26,385 nucleotides of DNA, taken from JBFJVZ01 sp041623895. Lineage in GTDB: Bacteria; Planctomycetota; Planctomycetia; Pirellulales; Pirellulaceae. Position numbers and translations under genes: made by a program. Shown piece after piece: positions 19,102-26,385 of this stretch (positions are counted from its first letter, which is position 1; each line of letters starts with the position of its first letter). The stretch is taken from the NCBI GenBank assembly GCA_041623895.1, contig JBFJVZ010000049.1, forward strand, positions 1 through 26,385, in the 5' to 3' direction. The notes beneath the pieces are model-generated. The model saw nothing but the letters and a program-made list of their open reading frames with translations. It made no database searches and was not told the DNA's origin.

Positions 19102-19227
19102 CTAGGCTTTGTCTCAAAACGGGAGGGCGAGGCTCCCGCCGAGCCGCACTTTGCCGAGAACGCAACGGCTCAGCGGGAGCTTCGCCCTCCCAGTTACCAC
19201 GAATCTGAGTTATGAGACAAAGCCTAG
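19102..19227. mobile_element. MITE-like element 1 with 15-bp perfect inverted ends
   Basis: CTAGGCTTTGTCTCA (19102-19116) is exactly inverted at 19213-19227. The outer CTAG is itself palindromic and could be a target-site duplication. Inside are a second pair of imperfect inverted arms at 19121-19146 (beginning GGGAGGGCGAGGCTCCCGC) and 19166-19191 (ending CTTCGCCCTCCC). No coding capacity is present. The shape (about 126 bp, terminal inverted repeats, no ORF) fits a non-autonomous element. Confidence 0.65.
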
Positions 19228-19284
19228 CAGGACGCGCCCAGCGAGTGAATGATTGCGGCAAATTCACTCGCTGGCGCGTCGTGC
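19227..19284. repeat. Long palindrome abutting MITE-like element 1
   Basis: Arms at 19231-19250 (GACGCGCCCAGCGAGTGAAT) and 19262-19280 pair over 19 bp with a single bulged C, around an 11-base loop. The similarity extends outward to AGCA/TGCT with one mismatch. It lies 3' of the 842-residue PSCyt gene (its stop is at 19316), so transcripts of that gene would read through it. It could be a REP-type element or a rho-independent-like hairpin without a U-tract. Confidence 0.6.
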
Positions 19285-19315
19285 TGGTGTTAAAGGTAAA
19301 TTACCGATTCCTCCA

Positions 19316-21844
19316 CTAGTCTATCGCTTTCCGATACATAAATGAATCCGAAGTCAGCAGCGAAACAATCACGGCCTTGAAACTGCCGCCGCTGTCCAGA
19401 TACGCATGATCGGCGTCAATCAATGTTTTGGAGTCCGATAGCATCTCATTTCGGCCGATAAAGAAACGGAATGCGTGACGAATGATCGATTGCCGAACTC
19501 GTTGCGACCGAGCTAGGCGATCTATCAGGTCCTCGGCATCCGCCACCTCGCCGTCGAGACTCTGATCACCGGTTCCTTCGAGATACCCGGTGGTATCAAC
19601 CGGCTTTGTCTCATACACGTCGGCCTCGTTTCCTTCGCCGTGTCGAATCAAGTTGTCCGGGTGTTCCAGACTCTCGCGGGTGCGAATCCGGCCGAAGTCA
19701 TCAAAGTTCTCAAACGGCATCCCCAACGGATTCATGTGCTGATGACACTTCCAACACTCCGCTTTGCCGGTCACCATCTCCACTCGCTCACGAAACGTCT
19801 TGTGCGGATCATCAGGCACTTGTGCGTCCACGGTGATCGGCACATCCGGAACGCGGCCGGCCAGCAGTTTCTCTCTGATCCATCGACCGCGGCGAATCGG
19901 ATCGGTTTGGAAGTTGCCGCTGTGCGCAACCAGCCAAGCCGGATGAGTCAGGATGCCTTTCCTGTTCGGCATCGGGAAAGGTTGCACGGGGTGATAATCG
20001 AAGTCGTCTTCGCTGCCGTATTTGCCACCTCGGCCGGGCGTTCTGGGCAGGCTGTAAATCGGTGAGTGCCAGTAATGGTTGCCGTGCGCCCACGGCATCG
20101 TTGTGAAAGGCGTGTTTCCACGTCCAAACGTATGCTCAAAGTGATTCATGAAACGAACAAGGCTGTTATCGTGACGAGCCTTGCTGCGGCCGGTAATGCC
20201 GCGACGATCGAGATACTGCTTGATCAACTCTTCGTGTTCTTTCACCACGGCATCAGGATCTTCTCGCCAATCCGTGTCCTTCAGGACTTCGTAAGCCCGC
20301 CGCCAGTCCGCGATCAATTTCGCGCCCGTCTCGTTGTCGCGGTTGTGGTACAGAAAAAATTTGTCGGTGGTAAGCAGGTTGGCAAAGACGTTTTGATCTG
20401 CTTCCACAATGCGGGCGACGACACGATCCGCTTCGTTAACGAGATGCCCTGGCGTTTGATTGCTGCCGCGTCCGGGGTTGATGTAGAAACCACTGCTACG
20501 CTTGAGGTCTTTGAATACCTTGAGAGCTCCCGGATATCCGAAAAATTCACGAAAGAACCGCACGATACGCGGGTGTGATGTCACGCGAGGCGGGATTTTG
20601 TCACGACTGCCCCATGATTGACCGATGGCTCCCCGATAATACGATTGGTCGTCAAGTAATCGAAGCACCTCACGCCGGTAGTCGTCTCTGCCAGCCAGTC
20701 GCCCTTGCCTCGCTGCTTCGACAAGGCCAGGGTCAGGACGACGGTCACCAAGCGCATACGAGATCGCGTAACTCGCCTCCCGCGGCGATAGCTTACGTCG
20801 CCCGTGTTCATCGGCATCCCCCGCCCCGAATTCGATTCGGTACAAGAATTCCGATTCCAACAGCACGGTCACCAGCATCTGCCGCAAGCCGCTAACATTG
20901 CCGCCCAACCTGATTGACGATCGCGTCAACTCCAGATACTTGTTCTGCTCTGCAGCGGTGGGGCGACGTTGCAACACGCGGTCGAACTGCGTTTCAATCG
21001 CAGCGACGATCTCTTCCTCGGTCGGCCTGGCATCTTTGAGAACGATTGTCTCCAGCGGCTGCGGAGTCGTTTTCGGATACCAGCGATCTTTGGGATTTAG
21101 AAAATGTTTGGGGTCGACTTCGCCTTTGATGATCCTGGCCGCCATGATCTGCTTGTCGGCGATCCACTTGGCATTGCCAAGCATCACCAACAAGTGTCCG
21201 CCGTCAAGCATACCGAGATCGTAATCCCGAACTCCGGAGTGATCGGGCAACACGAACGGATTGGTGACGCCATAGAATCCATTTTGCCGGGCCGCGGCGC
21301 GCTCGCGATCCTGTAGTCCAAAGACATCGACCACACGTTCTTCAAAGATGTGAGGGCTGATCAACCAGCGGCGGGCCGGAGTAGATGCGGCATCTGTGAT
21401 TGTTCCGCTGAAGAGCGCATCGTGATCGATGTAGTTGCCGAACTCCGGTTGGTTCAGTTTCTTGTCCAGTTCTGATGCGTTGTGCTGCCGCAAGGTACGG
21501 CGCATCCACTGGGTCAGAAGGGTGCGTTCTTTGTTACTGGGCTGATCAGCATCCTGAGGCGGCATCAAACCAAAGAACAATTGCTGTTGCGCTTTGTTCA
21601 GCAGATCGAGCGCAGTTTCTGTGCGAAGATCAGAAAAACGGTCGAGTCGGATTTTGCCTTCCGCCGAATCACCACTGTGACAATCATTGCAGCGGGACGC
21701 GAAAATGGCTTTCACGTTCTGCGGCACGACGATCGGGCCAGACGGTTGTTGTGAAAAAATCGGCCTTGAAGACAACGCGAAGCCGGCCGCCGCAAGGCAA
21801 ACCACCAAGAGCAACCTGGTGATTGGAGAGATTGGTGTTCGCAT
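19316..21844 (-). CDS. Two-haem PSCyt/DUF1592-type protein (upstream paralogue)
   Basis: The protein has 842 residues from an ATG preceded by GACGAAG. Its signal peptide is MRTPISPITRLLLVVCLAAAGFAL. Haem motif 1 is C52-N-D-C55-H56 in CNDCHSGDSAEGK, followed by GLMPPQDADQP. LPDHSGVRDYD and DGGHLLVMLGNAKWIADKQI are shared almost word for word with the 850-residue operon protein. Haem motif 2 is C697-W-K-C700-H701 with MNPLGMPFENFDDFG, and the PSD2-like C-terminus ends in LLTSDSFMYRK. The middle (about 400-610) is the most diverged part. No DUF1552 gene directly follows; the operon head lies 318 bp downstream across repeats. It may be transcribed alone or feed weakly into the operon. Confidence 0.93.
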   Translation of the reverse strand: MRTPISPITRLLLVVCLAAAGFALSSRPIFSQQPSGPIVVPQNVKAIFASRCNDCHSGDSAEGKIRLDRFSDLRTETALDLLNKAQQQLFFGLMPPQDADQPSNKERTLLTQWMRRTLRQHNASELDKKLNQPEFGNYIDHDALFSGTITDAASTPARRWLISPHIFEERVVDVFGLQDRERAAARQNGFYGVTNPFVLPDHSGVRDYDLGMLDGGHLLVMLGNAKWIADKQIMAARIIKGEVDPKHFLNPKDRWYPKTTPQPLETIVLKDARPTEEEIVAAIETQFDRVLQRRPTAAEQNKYLELTRSSIRLGGNVSGLRQMLVTVLLESEFLYRIEFGAGDADEHGRRKLSPREASYAISYALGDRRPDPGLVEAARQGRLAGRDDYRREVLRLLDDQSYYRGAIGQSWGSRDKIPPRVTSHPRIVRFFREFFGYPGALKVFKDLKRSSGFYINPGRGSNQTPGHLVNEADRVVARIVEADQNVFANLLTTDKFFLYHNRDNETGAKLIADWRRAYEVLKDTDWREDPDAVVKEHEELIKQYLDRRGITGRSKARHDNSLVRFMNHFEHTFGRGNTPFTTMPWAHGNHYWHSPIYSLPRTPGRGGKYGSEDDFDYHPVQPFPMPNRKGILTHPAWLVAHSGNFQTDPIRRGRWIREKLLAGRVPDVPITVDAQVPDDPHKTFRERVEMVTGKAECWKCHQHMNPLGMPFENFDDFGRIRTRESLEHPDNLIRHGEGNEADVYETKPVDTTGYLEGTGDQSLDGEVADAEDLIDRLARSQRVRQSIIRHAFRFFIGRNEMLSDSKTLIDADHAYLDSGGSFKAVIVSLLTSDSFMYRKAID

Positions 21845-22204
21845 CTTCGTCTTGGCAGTTCGGCTCGTGGGAAGTCCTCAAGTCGGTCAGCATGGCGAAG
21901 GATCCGTCCCGGTTAAAGACCTATTGATCTGCGATGCGACACCCTCTGCGCGTCAGGGCCTGCTCCCCTGTTTTGCGTCAGCTTCACTCCCGACCCAGTT
22001 TAGTTGAAACGCAGCTCGAGTTTTGATCGCGGCGGCGCCACTTTGTCCCACAATGAAACGCTGAAATCGCAGCGAGATGGCTCACTATGCGTCTGGCGAC
22101 TGAGACAGCGACCAAGAACGCAGATGGCGCTGAATTCATCACCACAAGCGGCAGAAGCAACAGCGCATCGGGCGGTGGCGGGTCGAAAACACCGCAAAAT
22201 CAAG
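21845..22204. other. Intergenic region between PSCyt gene and tRNA-Leu
   Basis: This 360-bp stretch is the 5' leader of the 842-residue gene. I find no supported gene and no clear -35/-10 pair or palindrome. Open frames near 22000-22204 are readings through and beside the tRNA gene and have no independent support. Confidence 0.6.
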
Positions 22205-22290
22205 TGCCCAGGGCGGGACTCGAACCCGCACAGCCGCATTTGGCCGGGGGATTTTAAGTCCCCTGTGTCTGCCAATTCCACCACCTGGGC
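22205..22290 (-). tRNA. tRNA-Leu (anticodon UAA)
   Basis: An 86-nt cloverleaf can be drawn on the minus strand. The acceptor stem is GCCCAGG paired with CCTGGGC plus discriminator A. The anticodon stem GGGGA/TCCCC encloses the loop CTTAAAA, with anticodon TAA at 22254-22256. A long class II variable arm follows, then a T-arm GCGGG-TTCGAGT-CCCGC. The terminal CCA is not encoded. It reads UUA codons. No attachment-site duplication was seen nearby. Confidence 0.95.
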
Positions 22291-22814
22291 AGGTGCCGTG
22301 AATCACGAGGATTTTAGCTGATTCCGCATTCCAGCAATCGACACCAATCAGCGAATGTGACAAATATGCTGAACTCGTGCGCCGTTTCCCGCTTCGGCCC
22401 TCATCCGCCATCAATTTAGCAAGATGCACCTTCAGACTAAACCAAGGGCGCAGAGCGAAGTCGACCTGTGAATAGACCAAATGGGCGCAGTCGTGGTTCG
22501 ACGTCAATGGGTCGGTTCCTTTGTCGCTTCGCCTCACGCATGTCTGCCGTCGACAGACCACCATTTTGCGGCTGTTCCTCAGACTCCGCCCAAGGAATTA
22601 CCGGTACTCGACCGGTATTGCCACCAACCGCGAATGATATCCTAGTGCTTTGTCCAGATTCAATCTTAAGGTGGTGGTCGTCGCCGATGTCGCCAGACTT
22701 CGGGGTATCTTGGAACGAACCGAATTCTGGCGAATCCGGCTACCCTCAAGTCAAAAGTTGACAGAGCACTAGCTGATATGCCAGTCGCGTGGATTCAATT
22801 CTCCCAGTCACAAA
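22291..22814. other. Intergenic region between tRNA-Leu and sulfatase
   Basis: These 524 bp separate two divergently oriented genes. The part 22291-22641 shows no gene or repeat that I can support. The part 22642-22772 is MITE-like element 2. The last 42 bp lead to the sulfatase ATG. A promoter for the tRNA should lie just beyond 22290, but no consensus is obvious. Confidence 0.6.
22642..22772. mobile_element. MITE-like element 2 with 13-bp inverted ends
   Basis: CTAGTGCTTTGTC (22642-22654) and GACAGAGCACTAG (22760-22772) are inverted with one mismatch. GATATC and GATATG lie just outside, again inverted. An internal inverted pair, TCGCCAGACTTCGG (22690-22703) and CCGAATTCTGGCGA (22720-22733), has one mismatch. 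The ends resemble those of element 1 (CTAG then GCTTTGTC), while the core does not. The 131-bp size and lack of an ORF fit a non-autonomous element. Confidence 0.65.
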
Positions 22815-24923
22815 ATGATCGAAATGATAATGCTCTTGATTCGCGCTCCGCTGTCTCGGTGTTGGTCGTCCGCAGGGCTTGTTTGTCTTTCACTGATGAT
22901 GCTGGGCGGTGCCTGCCAAGCGGCGTCGATGCCAAACATTGTGGTCATCCTGAGCGATGATCTAGGCTACGGCAGCGTGACTTGCTACGGTGCGAGTCCC
23001 GATTTGATACAAACGCCCAACATCGATCGTCTGGCCAGAGAGGGGCGGCGTTTCATCGACGCCAACACCACTTCGTCGGTGTGTTCCCCAACTCGCTATT
23101 CGATGTTGACTGGTCGCTACTGTTGGCGAACGTCGCTCAAGCACGAAGTGTTGGGGACGCTTTCACCCTTGCACATCGAACCGGGACGGCTGAACCTCGC
23201 TTCGCTGCTGAAGCAACACGGTTACCGGACCGCCGCAATCGGCAAGTGGCACCTCGGCTACGGTTCCGATCCGCGGGTCGATTACACCCGTGAGTTGAAG
23301 CCCGGGCCTTTGGAAATCGGTTTCGATTACCACTTCGGCGTGCCCGCCAATCACGGCGACATCAGTGGCGTGTACGTCGAGAATCATCGTGTCTGGGGAC
23401 TGCGCAGTTCGCAGTTGTCACCAGAGTCGGCGGCAAAGAACTTTAAGGGTGCTTCCTACATTGGGATCGATGCTCCGCACCGCGTCGATCCCGAGGTCAT
23501 GCCCTTGCTGACCGACAAGGCGGTGGACTGGATTGAGCAACAGAATCAACAGACGCCGTTCTTCCTCTATTTCACGCCGGTGGCGATTCATAATCCCGTC
23601 ACGCCCTCGTCCAGCACACAGGGCTCCAGCAAGGCGGGTCCTTACGGTGATTGGATTCATGAGTTGGACGTGTCAGTCGGTCGGGTGCTTGAGGCACTCG
23701 ATCGCAAGCAATTGACCAACGACACACTTGTGCTGTTCACAAGCGATAATGGCGGTGTTAACAAGCCAACCAAGGCGGGGGAAGCCAGCGACGCGCTGAA
23801 GGCCGGATTGCAGATCAGCGGCCCCTTTCGTGGTGGTAAGCACGACGTCTGGGAAGGTGGCTTCCGAGTCCCGTACGTCGTTCGCTGGCCAGGCCGCGTG
23901 CCCGCTGGTTCCGTTTGCGACCAGACGCTCAGCCTGGTTGACACCCTAGCGACGGTGGCTGCGCTGATCGATCAGCCATTGCCGCCTGCTGAGGCGGCGG
24001 CCGAGGACAGTTTCAACATGCTGCCGGCTTGGCTTGGTGAAGACGACGGCGTGCCGATTCGGCCCGACCTGATCTTGCACAGTGCGGATGGTAATTTCGC
24101 GATTCGTCGCGGTTCCTGGAAGTGGATCGAGGGGGACTATCATCCCGACACGCGACTCGGCGCCATTCGGCTTCGCGGCGATCAATTCGAGCCGCAGCTG
24201 TATGATCTTTCGGCCGATGTCGCCGAAACAAAGAATCTCAGCTCGCGACATTCGCAAACCGCCGGGGAACTGAAGGCACTGCTGGACCGCTACCGCCACG
24301 GAGGATATAGCCGTCAATTGCCACCGGAACCTCCGCCTCCGCCACCACCGCCCCGACCCCTGCCTGAGGTGACGGGACAGGTGTTGCGCCAGGAGCAGTT
24401 TGATTCGCTGCCCGGATCGCCGTGGGTTAAGGTTCGGGGCAATTGGGTGGCCGAAGACGGTGTGTTGCGGGGTACACAAGTCGGGGGCCAACAGGCGCCG
24501 GCCGCACTGCGTTGTCCGCTCAAGACTGACACTGCCGATCTGCAGTACCAGCTATTGTTGCCCTTGGGCACCAGGCATGCGTTGAGGCTGCAGGGAAGCC
24601 GACCCGATCACGTCTTTCTGGTGCATGTCAGCGACCGTTTCCTGTCGATTACGCGGCAGCCCACGGATCAAGAGCCACCTGGCAACATCGTGATGGCCAC
24701 GGAGAAGTTGAGATGGAAGCCCGGTACCTGGGCCAGCTTGCGGATCCAGATCGACGAAGATCAACTCGCCGCGCAGCTTGGCGAAACGGTGATTCGCGTT
24801 CAACACGCAAACCTGGCTGGCATCAAACCCGCGTTTGCCTTGTTGGTGACCGGCCGGGGGGCTGAATTCAAGGATTTGAAAATCACCTCGGCGGCAGTGA
24901 CGCAGACAGGCAAGCCCCGCTAA
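22815..24923 (+). CDS. Secreted type I (formylglycine) sulfatase with C-terminal beta-sandwich
   Basis: The protein has 702 residues. ATGs at 22815, 22824 and 22830 are all possible starts and none has a clear ribosome site. The N-terminus carries a signal peptide ending near LGGACQA, weakly lipobox-like. The sulfatase signature C90-S-P-T-R94 holds the cysteine normally converted to formylglycine. D48-D49 and D311-N312 (TSDNGG) are the expected calcium ligands. K144-W-H146 lies in GYRTAAIGKWHLGYG, H259 in PVAIHNP, and K342 in FRGGKHDVWEGG. The catalytic part ends near residue 495. A proline-rich linker (about 503-517) joins a domain at about 520-695 whose Trp/Gly pattern (VKVRGNWVAEDGVL) resembles 3-keto-disaccharide hydrolase/DUF1080-type concanavalin folds. 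It probably removes sulfate from an extracellular polysaccharide. The partner maturase is not in the window. Confidence 0.95.
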   Translation: MIEMIMLLIRAPLSRCWSSAGLVCLSLMMLGGACQAASMPNIVVILSDDLGYGSVTCYGASPDLIQTPNIDRLAREGRRFIDANTTSSVCSPTRYSMLTGRYCWRTSLKHEVLGTLSPLHIEPGRLNLASLLKQHGYRTAAIGKWHLGYGSDPRVDYTRELKPGPLEIGFDYHFGVPANHGDISGVYVENHRVWGLRSSQLSPESAAKNFKGASYIGIDAPHRVDPEVMPLLTDKAVDWIEQQNQQTPFFLYFTPVAIHNPVTPSSSTQGSSKAGPYGDWIHELDVSVGRVLEALDRKQLTNDTLVLFTSDNGGVNKPTKAGEASDALKAGLQISGPFRGGKHDVWEGGFRVPYVVRWPGRVPAGSVCDQTLSLVDTLATVAALIDQPLPPAEAAAEDSFNMLPAWLGEDDGVPIRPDLILHSADGNFAIRRGSWKWIEGDYHPDTRLGAIRLRGDQFEPQLYDLSADVAETKNLSSRHSQTAGELKALLDRYRHGGYSRQLPPEPPPPPPPPRPLPEVTGQVLRQEQFDSLPGSPWVKVRGNWVAEDGVLRGTQVGGQQAPAALRCPLKTDTADLQYQLLLPLGTRHALRLQGSRPDHVFLVHVSDRFLSITRQPTDQEPPGNIVMATEKLRWKPGTWASLRIQIDEDQLAAQLGETVIRVQHANLAGIKPAFALLVTGRGAEFKDLKITSAAVTQTGKPR

Positions 24924-24931
24924 AAAGAGAC

Positions 24932-24952
24932 CCGGGGAAGGGACCTCCCCGG
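24932..24952 (+). terminator. GC-rich hairpin just after the sulfatase stop
   Basis: CCGGGGA (24932-24938) pairs with TCCCCGG (24946-24952) around a 7-base loop, starting 8 bases after the TAA. There is no following T-tract, so it may stabilise the transcript end rather than terminate it. Confidence 0.4.
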
Positions 24953-24977
24953 AGGGCAACGCCGAAGCGGATTCTTG

Positions 24978-25040
24978 TAGCCGGATTCGCCAGAATTCGG
25001 GGGCTTCCTCGGCACGACCGAAGTCTGGCGACTCCGGCTA
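24978..25040. repeat. Stand-alone palindrome sharing the core of MITE-like element 2
   Basis: Two 23-base arms (24978-25000 and 25018-25040) pair with two mismatches around a 17-base loop. The arms contain TCGCCAGAATTCGG and CCGAAGTCTGGCGA, the same core as at 22690-22733. It lies between the convergent sulfatase and CysNC genes and could serve as a two-way transcript end, though no U-tract is seen. Confidence 0.75.
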
Positions 25041-25087
25041 CAAAAGAAATGCTGCAAAGCTGGTCGCGCACGATTGCGCACGATTAT

Positions 25088-26385
25088 TTAGATCTCGATG
25101 CTTGCGGCGATCTCAGCTGCTATTTCCCGGGCGGACCGATTCGTTGCGTCGAATATCTGGTCGGCGTTCTGCGGATGCTCGTACTGGAATGTGACTCCGG
25201 GAAAATTCACGATGGCTCCCTGGTCGGCGGCCTGGTACTGACCGGTAATGTCGCGCTGGCGGCAGACCTCGACCGGCGTGGAAAGATGAACGTGAACAAA
25301 TCGATCTGCCCCAATCAGTTCTCTGGCCCGGTCTCTGGCCCAGGCACTGGGGGCAACAAACGCGGCGATGCAGATTTGGCCGGCATCGTTGACCAGCTTG
25401 GCGATCTCTGCGGCCCGTCGTAGATTCTCCGAACGCTCATCGGCGCTAAAACCAAGATCGCGGCTGATCCCCATTCTCAGCGTCTGTCCATCCAACAACA
25501 ACGCTGTCTTGCCGTCTTCAAACAGCAAGCGTTCCAATTCCGTCGCGACTGCCGTCTTTCCGCTCCGGCTCAGACCGGTAATCAGAATGGTCAGCGGACG
25601 TTGGCCGTAGCGCTCGGATCGCTGCTGATCGGATATCAGACTTTCAGCCGGCCGCGGCCGCAGCAAGGTTGCTTGCTGATTCCAGTGACCCGGCGTCGAC
25701 GGTTCCCCGGATTGCTTGACCAACATGCCGGCTGCGATCGTTTCGTGGTTCCGACGATCAACCAGAATAAACGAACCGGTGTGTCGATTCTGCTCGTAGG
25801 AGTCGAACACCAGAGGTTCATGCAGTTCGATCTGGCAATGACCGATTTCGTTTTGCCCCAGAGAGGCGGCCGGCAGGTGCCGAAGGGTGTTGACGTCGAT
25901 CTTGTAACCCAGCGTCTTGATCTCACATGAAGTCCTCTTGGATGTGTGCTTCAGCCAATATTGCTTGCCCGGCACCAACGGATCCGACGACATCCAGATC
26001 AGTTTGGCTTCAATGTTTCGGCCGATCGAAGGGTCTCCGTCGTAATCGACAATCATGTCACCTCGGGCGACGTCAATATCGTCGGCCAGCGTGATCGTAA
26101 TCGAGTCTCCCTGGCTGGCCTGCCGCACGTCGCCATCCATTGTCACGATGCGTTCAATCCGCGAACCCTTTCCGGCGGGAAGAACTTGCACCGGAGTGTC
26201 GACGCTGAGCGAACCGGAGGCGATCGTGCCGCTGAAACCACGAAAGTGCCCATCAGGCCGATTAACCCACTGGATCGGAAGCCGCAACGGCCCTGAGCCT
26301 TGCCAACCACCAACCGCTGCCCGGTGCAAACAATCCAGCAAAGTCGGACCCGCATACCATGGCATCCGCTGACTGAGCGTGACGA
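25088..26385 (-). CDS. cysNC: Bifunctional sulfate adenylyltransferase subunit 1 / APS kinase (CysN-CysC fusion), N-terminus missing
   Basis: The frame is open to the window edge, so the GTPase (G-domain) part lies outside. The visible residues begin VTLSQRMPWYAGPTLL, the usual end of the CysN G domain. EF-Tu-like beta-barrel domains follow (FRGFSGTIASG, RGDMIVDYDG, LGQNEIGHCQIELHEPL). Counting from MPW, the APS kinase begins near residue 255. Its Walker A is GLSRSGKT (264-271), compared with the common GLSGSGKS. LLDGQTLRMGISRDLGF replaces the usual DGDNVRHGLNRDLGF, and AAFVAPS replaces the usual APFISP. Together the domains make adenosine 5'-phosphosulfate and then PAPS, with CysD supplying the catalytic sulfurylase subunit. 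The kinase half is diverged and its activity is less certain than the assignment. It converges on the sulfatase gene. Confidence 0.9.
   Translation of the reverse strand, partial: VTLSQRMPWYAGPTLLDCLHRAAVGGWQGSGPLRLPIQWVNRPDGHFRGFSGTIASGSLSVDTPVQVLPAGKGSRIERIVTMDGDVRQASQGDSITITLADDIDVARGDMIVDYDGDPSIGRNIEAKLIWMSSDPLVPGKQYWLKHTSKRTSCEIKTLGYKIDVNTLRHLPAASLGQNEIGHCQIELHEPLVFDSYEQNRHTGSFILVDRRNHETIAAGMLVKQSGEPSTPGHWNQQATLLRPRPAESLISDQQRSERYGQRPLTILITGLSRSGKTAVATELERLLFEDGKTALLLDGQTLRMGISRDLGFSADERSENLRRAAEIAKLVNDAGQICIAAFVAPSAWARDRARELIGADRFVHVHLSTPVEVCRQRDITGQYQAADQGAIVNFPGVTFQYEHPQNADQIFDATNRSAREIAAEIAASIEI

Larger units (their letters stand above)
18998..19315. other. Repeat-rich intergenic region upstream of the operon
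   Basis: These 318 bp separate the 842-residue PSCyt gene from the operon head. They contain an operator-like dyad (19041-19067), a 126-bp MITE-like element (19102-19227) and a second palindrome (19227-19284). I see no supported coding frame and no convincing -35/-10 pair on the minus strand. Confidence 0.7.

Noticed and set aside
19102..19284. CRISPR array or tandem repeat array
   Set aside because: The repeats are inverted, not direct with regular spacers, and no cas genes are in the window.
22205..22290. Integration site of a genomic island at tRNA-Leu
   Set aside because: No integrase gene and no duplicated tRNA 3' end were seen within the window.
22000..22321. Open frames on both strands, e.g. 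MVELADTGDLKSPG on minus and a GRDSNPHSR-type peptide on plus
   Set aside because: They are translations of the tRNA-Leu gene, a well-known artefact, and have no support outside it.
22468..22761. 97-codon plus-strand open frame upstream of the sulfatase
   Set aside because: It runs into the inverted-repeat element, lacks a ribosome site and shows no family motif.

Overview
The window looks like a chromosomal segment of a planctomycete, probably a Rhodopirellula-like member of the Pirellulales. This rests on family content, not on a database search. The evidence is several secreted proteins built from planctomycete cytochrome/PSD domains (PSCyt1, PSCyt3, PSD2-5, also known as DUF1585/1587/1588/1592/1595), two DUF1552 proteins, a secreted sulfatase, a giant mosaic exoprotein with dockerin-like calcium-binding repeats, and GC-rich palindromic intergenic repeats.

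Layout. Positions 3-9293 (+) hold the 3' part (3,096 codons) of a giant secreted protein made of Ig/cadherin-like domains, an RHS/YD fragment, an internal and a C-terminal dockerin-like domain, Big-2/PKD-like domains and beta-propeller stretches. It converges on a compact six-gene minus-strand operon running from about 18997 down to 9411: DUF1552 protein, amidohydrolase, two-haem PSCyt/PSD protein, second two-haem PSCyt/PSD protein, second DUF1552 protein, and an SGNH-like protein lacking the usual serine. The first four genes are linked by 4-base ATGA/GTGA stop-start overlaps and the last ones by gaps of 2-3 bases. Upstream of it, and separated by about 320 bp of repeat-rich DNA, lies a third PSCyt/PSD gene (19316-21844, -), a close paralogue of the 850-residue protein in the operon. 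A tRNA-Leu(UAA) lies at 22205-22290 (-). A type I sulfatase with a proline-rich linker and a C-terminal beta-sandwich follows (22815-24923, +), converging on the 3' part of a CysN-CysC fusion (sulfate adenylyltransferase GTPase subunit plus APS kinase, 25088-26385, -) that runs off the window.

How the genes may work together. Every protein of the six-gene operon carries a Tat-like, Sec-like or membrane-anchor N-terminus, so the operon probably encodes a cell-envelope or extracellular system of multihaem proteins with DUF1552 partners, a lactonase/hydrolase-like amidohydrolase and an SGNH-like protein. Its substrate is not visible in the sequence. The sulfatase and CysNC both concern sulfate, but they are convergent and not co-transcribed, so a functional link is only inference.

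The least explained DNA is intergenic. Two elements of about 130 bp (19102-19227 and 22642-22772) have related inverted ends that start at CTAG and share GCTTTGTC, but different palindromic cores. The core of the second also occurs alone as a 63-bp hairpin at 24978-25040. I read these as non-autonomous, MITE-like elements carrying palindromic repeat cargo.
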